DNA of 15,698 nt. Source: Perkinsus olseni (taxonomy: Eukaryota; Perkinsozoa; Perkinsida; Perkinsidae). The notes beneath the pieces were generated by a model that worked only from the letters and a program-made list of their open reading frames with translations, ran no database searches and was not told the DNA's origin. Positions 1 through 7,897 of this stretch are shown piece after piece (the stretch's first letter is position 1; the number at the start of each line of letters is the position of its first letter). The translations under genes and the position numbers were made by a program. The stretch spans positions 1 through 15,698 of the forward strand of contig JABANP010000832.1 of assembly GCA_013115135.1 (NCBI GenBank), read 5' to 3'.

Positions 1-309
1 GGATTGTTTGCTCATGGCAATAAGATCCCAGTTCTTTCAGAACACAAAAGCCTCAGGTTAAGCAGAGAGTAATATCAAGTTGTGTATAATATAGTGCACA
101 ACCAGAAACACTGATTAACTATGAGGATATCACCACAGAGGGAGTGGAGAGAGTCCAATACCAATACCAATGAAAACCACAATTGGATGGACTGAATCAT
201 AGTCTCAATACTAGCCACAGCTTAGCGGGCTAGATGCACACAACATCAATTGTGCAGAACGTCCCAGAAAGATGCGAACTACAGGAGCTCCCAGATTGAA
301 ACATTCCAG
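1..309 (-). repeat. 3' LTR of the left retrotransposon
   Basis: Bases 1-309 match 5961-6269 throughout; identity stops at 310, where the inner sequence begins. On the minus strand the LTR starts CTGGAATG and ends CAATCC. A TG...CA pair can be drawn four bases inside the low end and one base inside the high end. The repeat might extend a few bases left of the window, because the self-priming model predicts three more bases there. Confidence 0.93.
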
Positions 310-310
310 T

Positions 311-319
311 AGCCCCCTC
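311..319 (-). other. Polypurine tract (plus-strand primer)
   Basis: On the minus strand the sequence just before the 3' LTR reads TGAGGGGGCTA. The purine core GAGGGGG (312-318) lies a few bases from the LTR edge at 309 and about 40 bases after the last Pol stop. This is the expected place for the primer of plus-strand DNA synthesis and confirms the minus orientation. The tract is short for the family. Confidence 0.6.
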
Positions 320-358
320 ATGTAGTTGGCACGATCTGGTAGAATAACTCATAACCTA

Positions 359-1216
359 TCAAATAACGATACCCCACTGCTGCAACAAGCTTCTACCCTC
401 TTTGCTCAAGGTAAGTGAACCTGTCAGCTTAAAGGGGGGAGCAAGTACAGTGCTAACAGGATAGCTCTTAAGACACGGAAGAGCATTCCTAGGGGATCGT
501 TTACTACGCACTATCGTATCAGAAACTGACCCGACACTACGGTCTGGCAGAACCCACAGAGGATAAAAATAACGATTAGTATCATTTCTCTCATAAAGAT
601 GCAACTGGATGCTATCACTTAAGTCATCAACGGCCACCGGTTTACCACAGGCAATGGTATTGGTCTTCTTGTCATCCATTACGAATAACATATAATGAAC
701 CGATCCATCCGCGATAATACCCTTCACTGTAGATAAATCTATCGCAGCCGGGGCCACGCGTGTGGCCACATCTATTCCAAAACCACACAGGAGTAGACGG
801 TTGAGAGCATAGACATGCCGTATGGCGACATGAAAAGAATAGCCCAGAGCATCTTCGAGGGTTACCTTGTTACCATCAACGTTTACTATACGAAATGGCC
901 CTTCTCCACGGTAATAGGCCAAATTGTTAACAACAATACCGTCATTAGCTCGGAGGTAGTGAGATGCCACTATCCTTCGATCCAACGCCTCAGTAGACGA
1001 GTCCACGAGGTGAATGTTGCGATCACAATCAGCCCTCAGACAGAACTGACCGAAGAGAAGAGAGTAGACCTTTACATCAAAGTCACGAGCCAAAGAGCAT
1101 ATATCGGCGTCAGTGTCAGCCTGCTCTGCCGCATAAGCCAACATAGGCAACAAGCCCCTAGGGGGGTTCTGACTGAAGACCAGTGCTGCACTAGTGCAGT
1201 CACTAAGAGTAGTAGG
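359..1216 (-). pseudogene. pol: Integrase C-terminal segment (third frame shift), GPY/F-like module
   Basis: This is the last piece of Pol, continuing integrase after a frame change near 1201-1216. It opens with a stretch like the SPAELVFGR motif that follows the integrase core (ALVFSQNPPRG). It then carries a GPY/F-type module, YYRGEGPFRIVNVDG, at about 890-910, followed by VTLEDALG and a long tail without recognisable domains that ends WGIVI. In Ty3/gypsy elements this module helps integrase multimerise and choose targets. No chromodomain is evident. The frame is open from 1216 to the stop near 359, only some 40 bases before the polypurine tract. An in-frame TAA at 1217-1219 means the shift must lie downstream of it. 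Confidence 0.75.
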
Positions 1217-1485
1217 TTACGAACATTAGCTACAGAGGTAGCCAATGATAAATATAAATCCAAGGCAGTACTGGAGACCTCACCACGTAGAACTGCTAGC
1301 TTCAACATCCGTTTAATCAAACGTACTCGACCTTCACACAGCCCATTTGCGGCTGGATTATACGCCAAACTGTTGACCCTTCGCAGTCCAATGATACTAG
1401 AGATCTCCTCTACAAACTGACTCTTGAAATAAACCGCATTATCGGATCTTACCGTGGATGGTGCTCCAAAGTAACTGATCCAAAA
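1206..1485 (-). pseudogene. pol: Integrase core, second catalytic Asp and Glu (shifted frame)
   Basis: This frame carries FGAPSTVRSDN (catalytic Asp codon at 1441-1443) and NPAANGLCEGR (catalytic Glu codon at 1333-1335). The two residues are separated by exactly 35 residues, the D-x35-E spacing of retroviral-type integrases. The frame is entered from the previous segment at the A5 run 1482-1486 (T5 on the coding strand), where removing one T restores a continuous family-like reading. It is left again near 1201-1216. No stop codon interrupts the coding part. Confidence 0.8.
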
Positions 1486-1656
1486 AGCGGGTAAAACATC
1501 CCGCAAGGCTGGCCGAAGTGGCAGATTCCGCCCTAGCATAAACGGTAAACATCGTAGCCTCATCGACACACACCAATATGGTGTTGCCATGATTAGCTTG
1601 GAACTGGGGCGGGATAGCTGCCAGATCTACAGCCACAGTATCAAATCTTCGGGCAA
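1482..1656 (-). pseudogene. pol: Integrase core, first catalytic Asp (shifted frame)
   Basis: This short segment joins the end of the long Gag-Pol frame to the rest of the integrase core. It reads FDTVAVDLAAIPP, with the first catalytic Asp codon at 1625-1627, then ILVCVDEATMFTVYA, as expected around the first Asp of a DDE integrase. The long frame stops with TGA at 1641-1643, and this frame takes over at CCGAAGATTTGAT, one base being in excess. The segment is open through the core and gives way to the next frame at the T5 run near 1482-1486. Confidence 0.78.
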
Positions 1657-4600
1657 GGAACCGATGAAAGTCTTGGCCAATTCTGCCTTGCCTGCTTATG
1701 GCTGCGAACAAGAGCGCAGTCATTGCAGGCAGAGATAGCGCAAAACACATGTTTGCGCAAGGAAGGCCACCAGTACCGAATACGAAGCTCGAAGTAAGTT
1801 TGGGCAATACCAGCATGTGAGTGATGTTCATGTACCAAGTAAATGAGATACTGCCGCATCGGCATGGTTGATCCACTCACAACACAATCAGGAGGGACAT
1901 AAAGAGAGCGGTTACCAGCAGCATCAATGTAAAACAACAAGCCGTTGGAGTCAAGGGTGAAGCGACTGCGAGCAAGTGACTTCACCTGCTCTTTTCCTCC
2001 CCCCTCGACCAAAGAACTATAGATGTCACTGATAGAGACTGAGCAGTAGGTGTCCGACACGGCACCCTCTGTTCGTCGTACCATCTCGGCGACACTACAG
2101 AAAGATTCAATGGCGATGAGAGCAACGCTACCTTCCTGGGCTGGTTGGCCGTTATCTACCGGTTCAACAAAAGCTCGAGAGAGAAGGTCGGCTAGGTCGT
2201 TGGCTGGGCCGGCCAAATGGCGTACGACTGCATGCAATCGAATCGCCGGGGCCAGATCCTCCAACCACGATAACCAACGAGTTACCCTAGGGCCTGGGCC
2301 GTCATCGATCTTCATGGTGCAGAGTCGTGAACAAACAACCGAGTTGTCCGACATGAAGATTACTGGGGGCATCGAAGAAGAGCCTGGTCGGACCCTGTCA
2401 TACGGAATGCTCGCATACAAGAAACGCCAGTACTTCTTCCACCCAGTAATAAGAGCAAACATCTCTCGATCGTAGATGAGCCACCGACGAGCCAAAGAGT
2501 CGAGGATGCCAGACCAAACCCCAATCAGAGTACCCCTGTGAATCAATTCTTCACCAGGTAACTCGCTCAGCAGCTCAGCCGTCATACCCGTAAGATACAA
2601 CAATAGGCCACCAATACCACTATCACTCGAGTCGCTAACCAGCAGCCACACACCATCAGAGGGTAAAGGCATACATTCCGTAGGCTTACCCAGCGGTTGG
2701 TTAGTGTAGAGAGACCGGACTCTATCCCATACAGATTGGTCATCATCAGTCCACTTCCATCGTTGCTGCAGCTTATCATACAGCACAGAAAGAAGAGTAC
2801 CAAACTCACTACATCGCAACTCTGGTCGAGCAAAACCACTCCGATGATACTGGATTGTGCCAAGGGCACTACGCAAATCCTTCTTCGTAGACGGCGGCGA
2901 GGACAGCACCTTTTCTAACGTCTCAACACTAGTTCGAGACATAGACACCCCATCAGAGGACAACGTCAGGCCACAAAAATCCACAGAGGTTTGTGGCACC
3001 TCCTCAACCGGTCCCTTAACAGAAAAAGCCTTGTCGAAATACGCCATAATAAAATGAAGAAGCCGTCGACGAACCCTGACGCTCTCAGGGGAAGGTCCAT
3101 GAGTAGCGATATCATCGATATATACCCGATAAAACCGATAGGCCCTCAGCCCCAACGCCGTAAGTAAAAGGTCCCAGACATGATCGCAGAAAGACTCTGG
3201 GGATAGCGATAGGCCTTGAGGTGCACCAACGAATTGCCACAGGGTACGATCCCAAAGGCAAATAGTAAGAAGCTTCCTACAATGAGGTGCAACCTCATGA
3301 TCCCAGTAGGCATCTTTCAAGTCATCGACCGAGAAAAACTTGGAGGTTTTGGGCAAACTCACCACGCTTTCATAAAGATGCGGAATGCTACTCGGTGGAT
3401 CAAGATTAATATCATAATTGAGAGATCTCAAATCCACCAGGAGCCGAAGTTTTCCACTGCGTTTCCTTATCACGAAAACCGGTGAAATATACTCATCCAG
3501 GCTCCATGTAGCAGGTACCAATTTACCCTCATCAGCAAGGGTTTTGATGAGTTCGTCAGCCTCATGGCGCAAGTCAGGTCGTATGGCATATGGCCGAAAC
3601 TGCTTGGGAGTGACACCTGGTTTCAGCTTGAAGTCAAGGGTCTTCGGAACATAACCAACGAACCTGTCAGCTACCCACCTCCGAAGCCGATCATCATCCA
3701 TACCATCAATGTATTTCTCAAAGTCGGCGTCTGACAACTTCTGGTCATCGACATAACAATCTTCTTGGGTAGAGCGGACACACTTTGGTAGGTTCTCGAG
3801 CTTTGATCCTACCGTCGTAATTACGCAACCGGGATGGTCACGAAACCAGTCACCTGGCTTCATAATCAACGGCAGTGAGATGTTAGCAACAGAGAAACAC
3901 ACCATTGGGGCCAGCCCCCCAAGATCGATAGAGGCACCAAGCTTCCGTAAGGCCTGAATGCCTAGGATGAGGGCACATGGACCAAGAACCATTGGAAGGC
4001 AGTCAACTACACGAACTTTCACCTTCAAGCGGGTACGTGGGAGCCCATCAACAAGAAGTGACCCCACGGCTATAATGCTGCTAGATCCATTGACAGTAGC
4101 AACACTACCAGGCCTCAAAGTCTTGTCCGAGGTCTCTACACTAGCACAGTCGGGTTCCCAGAGATCTGAGTCACGCACCGAATCCCATAAACTCCTTGAG
4201 ATTAGCGAGAACGTAGATAAAGTGTCAACATATACCCTCAAAGTATTATCACCCACTTTGAACGGCGCGTTAACCAAAGCATAGATCTCAGTTGAAACAT
4301 CGGCACTATCACTAGCCATGGTTGTACAACCAATAGTTTGCGATGGTGTGTCTGATTCAGCATGGGACATACTACTACCAGGAGTCAGTGATTGCGATGC
4401 ACCGGAAACCTTATCACCAGACGACTTAGCCTGTTGGCTAGTGGCCTCAGGAGTCTTACCCTTCCCTTTCTTCTTCTTTTTCTTCTTTCCTTTACCAGTG
4501 GAAACAGAAGAAGCAGGAGAGGAGTACTGTATAGTAGATGGACTTGAAGGAGCCGCTTGAGCATTCTTCTGAACCAGTCTAGCTGAATGCCGTTGAACAG

Positions 4601-5975
4601 GGGCAGGTTGTACCGGTTGATTAGTCGAAGCAACTGGAAGAGCAGGGCTCAACGGTGTTGATGTCGGTGTAGGCACCTTTGACGAAGTCGCCATATTGCC
4701 AGAAAAGACCGCTAGCTGAGGGCTAGGTTTCTCTGGCGTCGTAGTAGCAACCATCGAGGACTTACTAACATCATTCGGTTCTTGCCACACAACCTTCTTG
4801 TTGCTTCGCTTACGGCGGCATTTGCCCGATCCTGACGAAGCAATAGGCTCGTCGGAAACAGCAGGAGTCTCATAAGAAAGCCGAAGCTGCTCCCATGGTA
4901 GGAGAGAACCATAGTCACGTCTAGAGGACTCGATCTCCAATAGCAGTCGTTGAGCCAAGGGTACTGTGACATCACTCGGCGCGATGTCATCCTCAGCCAA
5001 CCGTTTATTGAAGATCTTGGCCCACTGATGATTAACCGTAGCCAACAACCTATAAGTACGCTCACTACTCTGAGGGATAGGTCGTTTGACATAGGCCGCC
5101 TTCGTCACCAATGAAGTCCATAAGTGATTCTCACGGGTAAAATAGTCAGTAAGACTCTCAGATGCTGATTGTTTGGCAGTCTGCCAAACATTCAGCGCAT
5201 CATTATAGTGTTGAACGTGGTGATGATCATCAAGCCTCAGTAAACCAAGGATAATAAGAGCCAACAACTGTTTCCAGTTAGCCATGACCTCTTCATATAC
5301 AGGATCTCCAGGGTAAGCATTATCTGGAAACGTAAGGCGCTGCAAACCAGGTGCTGAAGGGGTAACAACATCAGCAGATTCACAGGTACTAAATGTCCCA
5401 TCATGTACTCGTTGCTGAAGATCCGAAACCTCCAGCTCACTACATAATAGCCACGATCGCACCAGATTACTCACACGATAATGCCTCAGATCATCCGGAT
5501 AATAACGACGGTGATTAGGGGCACTACCATCTCCTTCATCCTTTTCCTTAGCAGAGGAAGACGACTCATCACTTCTTGCCGGACGCTCCATATGAAGAGC
5601 AATAAGGATCATACAGAGTAGAGCTTCATCAGTTTTGTAACTCGACTCTAAGTTGAGCAAGGCTACACTCAAGTGAGAGGAATCGAGGGTAAGAAAGCGA
5701 CCATCTTCGGAACAAGCAATATGCTTAACCAAATTGGGAATGCTCTTAACTCCGCTACCACCACACTTTAGTGACGCCTTATACCACCAAGGATCAAGTA
5801 ACTCATATAATAATGATAAAATAGAAGCTTCACCTTCAGGAACAACCTTACCAGCAAATAAACCAAAGATACCACGAGTACCATGAGTGTCTTTGAAATC
5901 AACATTGTCCAACACATTGGTCGGTGTAGAAAGAAAGGAATCCTCCACATAGTTAATATTGGATTGTTTGCTCAT
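1641..5975 (-). CDS. gag-pol: Gag-Pol polyprotein: Gag, protease, RT, RNase H, integrase zinc domain
   Basis: This 1444-residue frame encodes the structural protein and most enzymes of the element. Residues ~1-400 are Gag, with a helical capsid-like part around 225-350. A lysine-rich run lies at ~493-506; I see no CCHC zinc knuckle. The protease region is ~575-690, with VDTLSTFSLIS (D584) and ILGIQALRKLGA at ~668. RT spans ~780-985: LVDLRSLN, FFSVDDLKDAYW (~884), PQGLSLS (~918) and YIDD (952-955). RNase H spans ~1105-1275, with D1115, E1171, D1210 and D1263 in the expected motifs. The integrase HHCC domain (HEHHSHAG ... CNDC, Cys 1417/1420) ends the frame. Gag and Pol share one frame. The start ATG at 5973-5975 lies inside the 5' LTR; no other Met occurs for about 120 residues, which favours it. 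The frame stops inside integrase, and integrase continues in other frames. Confidence 0.93.
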   Translation of the reverse strand: MSKQSNINYVEDSFLSTPTNVLDNVDFKDTHGTRGIFGLFAGKVVPEGEASILSLLYELLDPWWYKASLKCGGSGVKSIPNLVKHIACSEDGRFLTLDSSHLSVALLNLESSYKTDEALLCMILIALHMERPARSDESSSSAKEKDEGDGSAPNHRRYYPDDLRHYRVSNLVRSWLLCSELEVSDLQQRVHDGTFSTCESADVVTPSAPGLQRLTFPDNAYPGDPVYEEVMANWKQLLALIILGLLRLDDHHHVQHYNDALNVWQTAKQSASESLTDYFTRENHLWTSLVTKAAYVKRPIPQSSERTYRLLATVNHQWAKIFNKRLAEDDIAPSDVTVPLAQRLLLEIESSRRDYGSLLPWEQLRLSYETPAVSDEPIASSGSGKCRRKRSNKKVVWQEPNDVSKSSMVATTTPEKPSPQLAVFSGNMATSSKVPTPTSTPLSPALPVASTNQPVQPAPVQRHSARLVQKNAQAAPSSPSTIQYSSPASSVSTGKGKKKKKKKGKGKTPEATSQQAKSSGDKVSGASQSLTPGSSMSHAESDTPSQTIGCTTMASDSADVSTEIYALVNAPFKVGDNTLRVYVDTLSTFSLISRSLWDSVRDSDLWEPDCASVETSDKTLRPGSVATVNGSSSIIAVGSLLVDGLPRTRLKVKVRVVDCLPMVLGPCALILGIQALRKLGASIDLGGLAPMVCFSVANISLPLIMKPGDWFRDHPGCVITTVGSKLENLPKCVRSTQEDCYVDDQKLSDADFEKYIDGMDDDRLRRWVADRFVGYVPKTLDFKLKPGVTPKQFRPYAIRPDLRHEADELIKTLADEGKLVPATWSLDEYISPVFVIRKRSGKLRLLVDLRSLNYDINLDPPSSIPHLYESVVSLPKTSKFFSVDDLKDAYWDHEVAPHCRKLLTICLWDRTLWQFVGAPQGLSLSPESFCDHVWDLLLTALGLRAYRFYRVYIDDIATHGPSPESVRVRRRLLHFIMAYFDKAFSVKGPVEEVPQTSVDFCGLTLSSDGVSMSRTSVETLEKVLSSPPSTKKDLRSALGTIQYHRSGFARPELRCSEFGTLLSVLYDKLQQRWKWTDDDQSVWDRVRSLYTNQPLGKPTECMPLPSDGVWLLVSDSSDSGIGGLLLYLTGMTAELLSELPGEELIHRGTLIGVWSGILDSLARRWLIYDREMFALITGWKKYWRFLYASIPYDRVRPGSSSMPPVIFMSDNSVVCSRLCTMKIDDGPGPRVTRWLSWLEDLAPAIRLHAVVRHLAGPANDLADLLSRAFVEPVDNGQPAQEGSVALIAIESFCSVAEMVRRTEGAVSDTYCSVSISDIYSSLVEGGGKEQVKSLARSRFTLDSNGLLFYIDAAGNRSLYVPPDCVVSGSTMPMRQYLIYLVHEHHSHAGIAQTYFELRIRYWWPSLRKHVFCAISACNDCALVRSHKQARQNWPRLSSVPCPKI
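5948..5957 (-). other. Putative self-primer binding site
   Basis: On the minus strand the element continues AAT-ATTAACTATG directly after the 5' LTR. The ten bases ATTAACTATG are the exact reverse complement of CATAGTTAAT inside the LTR (minus strand of 6074-6083, and of 114-123 in the other copy). There is no tRNA-type TGG start at this position. The layout resembles Tf1/sushi elements, where the 5' end of the mRNA folds back onto a site beside the LTR. The site also encodes part of the Gag N-terminus (NINYV). The transcription start is not known, so this remains a prediction. Confidence 0.5.
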
Positions 5976-6269
5976 GGCAATAAGATCCCAGTTCTTTCAG
6001 AACACAAAAGCCTCAGGTTAAGCAGAGAGTAATATCAAGTTGTGTATAATATAGTGCACAACCAGAAACACTGATTAACTATGAGGATATCACCACAGAG
6101 GGAGTGGAGAGAGTCCAATACCAATACCAATGAAAACCACAATTGGATGGACTGAATCATAGTCTCAATACTAGCCACAGCTTAGCGGGCTAGATGCACA
6201 CAACATCAATTGTGCAGAACGTCCCAGAAAGATGCGAACTACAGGAGCTCCCAGATTGAAACATTCCAG
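5961..6269 (-). repeat. 5' LTR of the left retrotransposon
   Basis: This is the second copy of the repeat at 1-309, with the same sequence throughout as far as I can compare. It should carry the promoter for the minus-strand transcript. It also holds the Gag start codon (5973-5975) and the first five codons, a layout also known from Ty1. An AT-rich TATA-like stretch (minus-strand CTATATTATAC) lies at about 6043-6053, and a pyrimidine-rich run (CTCTCTCCACTCCCTC) at about 6095-6115. Which of these sets the transcription start cannot be decided here. The outer edge is at 6269, next to flanking AAACATTAC, which partly echoes the LTR end GAAACATTCC. Confidence 0.93.
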
Positions 6270-6479
6270 AAACATTACTCTTCAGCCTTTGTTATATTAT
6301 CACATCGCACGCAAGTGTTGATGATGTTAGCGTAGGTATGCTTATCGGGCCTTCCTCCTGCCTTCTTGATGCTACTCATAATCCCCAATGCCGATCCTGA
6401 GGCAGATAGTTATCATCATTTCATTGTGTTGGCTTCCCGAGGCGGTCTCACAAAGGAGTTCAGATGAAGATAGAGAAAC
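6270..6479. other. Spacer without recognised feature
   Basis: These 210 bases lie between the outer edge of the left element and the stop codon of the broken gene at 6480. I see no open frame of useful length, no repeat and no RNA gene. It may hold the 3' untranslated part of the adjacent gene relic. Confidence 0.4.
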
Positions 6480-7145
6480 TCAGCCCGAATAGGAATCCAA
6501 TTCCAATCCAGACTCCCTACTACCAAGCTCCTTCCGTTCAGCCGCCTTAGCCAGCTTCTTGTTGAATGGCATCATGTCGACCTTCTTCCTCTGTCGCTGT
6601 GTCTGGCCTTTCCCATTCTTCTTGCCTTTACCCGACGCGGTCTGAATAGTAACATCCCTTCACTTGAGAGGTGCATAAAACTCCAGAATTTCGTGCTCAT
6701 CTGTTCCATAATTTGGCGATCGGGCCACTACCTTGTTGATCTTCTCGCCCGAGGCTAGCTTTTGGATAAGACCGAAGCGTATCTTCATGATAGGAGAGGC
6801 TCAACTAGCAAAATCATACCACTGGATATTTGGTCCGCGGTACACACCACGATGATCATTTGCATCGCGATACTGAGCGATCCAAAACTATCCCAAAAAG
6901 TTAGCCTGCGGATTTCGGCTGTGCTGAGCACGATAGCTTGTTCCACGAAGCTTTTTAACAATCTGAGCCTCAGCGTCTGAGGAGAGTGTTTCTTGCGGGA
7001 AACATGTTGAGGAAGGTGGATCATATTGTATGGTTCAAGTGAAACAAGGCCATGTTTCGGGCGACCATGGTCGGCCATGGTTCGTATATGCCGGGTGGAT
7101 GGCGTCGTTCCACAGTGAAACTTCCACTTCCGTCGATGTTTCCAT
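6480..7145 (-). pseudogene. Unrecognised gene relic with four in-frame stops
   Basis: One minus-strand frame runs from an ATG at 7143-7145 to a TGA at 6480-6482 (221 codons) without any frame change, but is cut by four stops: TGA 7035-7037, TAG 6888-6890, TGA 6801-6803 and TGA 6660-6662. The pieces between stops look protein-like: METSTEVEVSLWND at the start; IQWYDFAS before the third stop; MKIRFGLIQKLASGEKINK and TDEHEILEFYAPLK between the third and fourth; and a basic tail with KGKKNGKGQTQRQRKK and PFNKKLAKAAERKEL. An in-frame TAA (7173-7175) lies upstream of the ATG. Each internal stop is one transition from a sense codon (CGA, CAG or TGG). I do not recognise the family. Introns or unusual decoding are alternatives. 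Confidence 0.5.
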
Positions 7146-7275
7146 TGATGTGCTACGATTGGAGCAATGCAGTTACCTGTTAGTGCGGTAGCCATCGCAC
7201 CAATGCGATGGCCGCTTCATGAGGGGCTCTCATTGTGAGCGCAGCACGCACGCCCGCGCGAATGCGTATGTCTTG

Positions 7276-7292
7276 CCGCACGACTCGTGCGG
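7276..7292. repeat. Near-perfect 17-bp palindrome
   Basis: CCGCACGA and TCGTGCGG form an 8-bp perfect inverted repeat around a single C at 7284. It sits in a GC-rich stretch (GCACGCACGCCCGCGCG) upstream of the second element. It could form a cruciform or bind a dimeric protein, but nothing shows its role. Confidence 0.6.
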
Positions 7293-7330
7293 GTGGAAGG
7301 GAATAATCACGGAAGTCGGGCAAAGTACAA

Positions 7331-7380
7331 AGTCCAAGGCACCTGACCAAAATCCAAGGCACCTGACCAAAATCCAAGGC
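7331..7380. repeat. 20-bp tandem repeat, 2.5 copies
   Basis: Units AGTCCAAGGCACCTGACCAA (7331-7350) and AATCCAAGGCACCTGACCAA (7351-7370) differ at one base, and a half unit AATCCAAGGC follows (7371-7380). There are no spacers between copies. The repeat lies just outside the left edge of the right element's LTR and has no counterpart before the 3' LTR. Confidence 0.85.
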
Positions 7381-7400
7381 GCTGTCCCAGGAGACAGCGC
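7379..7400. repeat. Hairpin, 8-bp perfect stem and 6-nt loop
   Basis: GCGCTGTC (7379-7386) pairs perfectly with GACAGCGC (7393-7400) around the loop CCAGGA. It ends seven bases before the LTR of the right element begins (7407/7408). It is not present at the 3' LTR, so it belongs to the flank. There is no T-run, and nothing marks it as a terminator. Confidence 0.65.
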
Positions 7401-7407
7401 GGGGCGA

Positions 7408-7897
7408 TGCGCGTAGCCGCGGGATAACGAGAAGGAAGTCCAAGACGACTGAGGTGCCCAAGATGACGACGCATCTTCGCAACGTATCTTCTGGCATCGA
7501 AACGACTGACCGTTTCGGGCGCGTCGAAGAAGAAGACAGAGCTACGAGCTACGAGAGACAAAGTTAGAGATTAGCTGAAGATTGAGTTTAGACGACTGTA
7601 GCTACTGTTGCTACGTGCTCTCTCTTTGACTGTGAACGTGCTTCGCTAAGCGAATTTCGCTTACGACTAGGAGCAGTTGCTCTTACGTTGTGATCTCGTT
7701 CGACTAGCACTTGGTCTATCTGTAGTGGTCTCACTAGTGCAATTGAGTAGCAATCCAATAGATTTAGCTACGACTGTGATGTTGGGTTCCTACGTTAGTG
7801 AGAACTCTACGTGTAAGGGGATTCCGGCTGAGCCAACCCGCGGTCCTTTCTCCACAGGCGATGACGTCTTGCGCTGTTCCTGCAACGTCTATCGCCA
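7408..7897 (+). repeat. 5' LTR of the right element (at least 490 bp)
   Basis: The sequence from 7407 onward matches 15224-15698 with a handful of differences: substitutions near 7440, 7454, 7473 and 7772, a scrambled patch at about 7547-7572, and about 14 extra bases near 7643-7656. The LTR may continue beyond 7897, because the matching copy is cut by the window end. It begins TGCGCGTAGCC. Short minus-strand frames here are antisense to the LTR and not convincing genes. Confidence 0.88.

Larger units (their letters stand above)
1..6269 (-). mobile_element. Ty3/gypsy-type LTR retrotransposon, near full length
   Basis: Two direct repeats of about 309 bp (1-309 and 5961-6269) bracket minus-strand Gag, protease, reverse transcriptase, RNase H and integrase domains in the Ty3/gypsy order (RNase H before integrase). 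The 3' LTR lies at low coordinates, with a purine run on the minus strand just inside it. The two LTR copies appear identical over the part visible, which points to recent insertion. The left outer end coincides with base 1 of the window, so the target-site duplication cannot be checked. Integrase is split over three frames, so this copy may be inactive, or the frames may be broken by indel errors. Confidence 0.93.

Noticed and set aside
815..1420. Plus-strand frame of 201 codons
   Set aside because: It lies antisense to integrase segments with intact catalytic motifs and its own translation shows no domain logic.
7331..7380. CRISPR-like array
   Set aside because: The 20-bp units abut with no spacers and the setting is eukaryotic.
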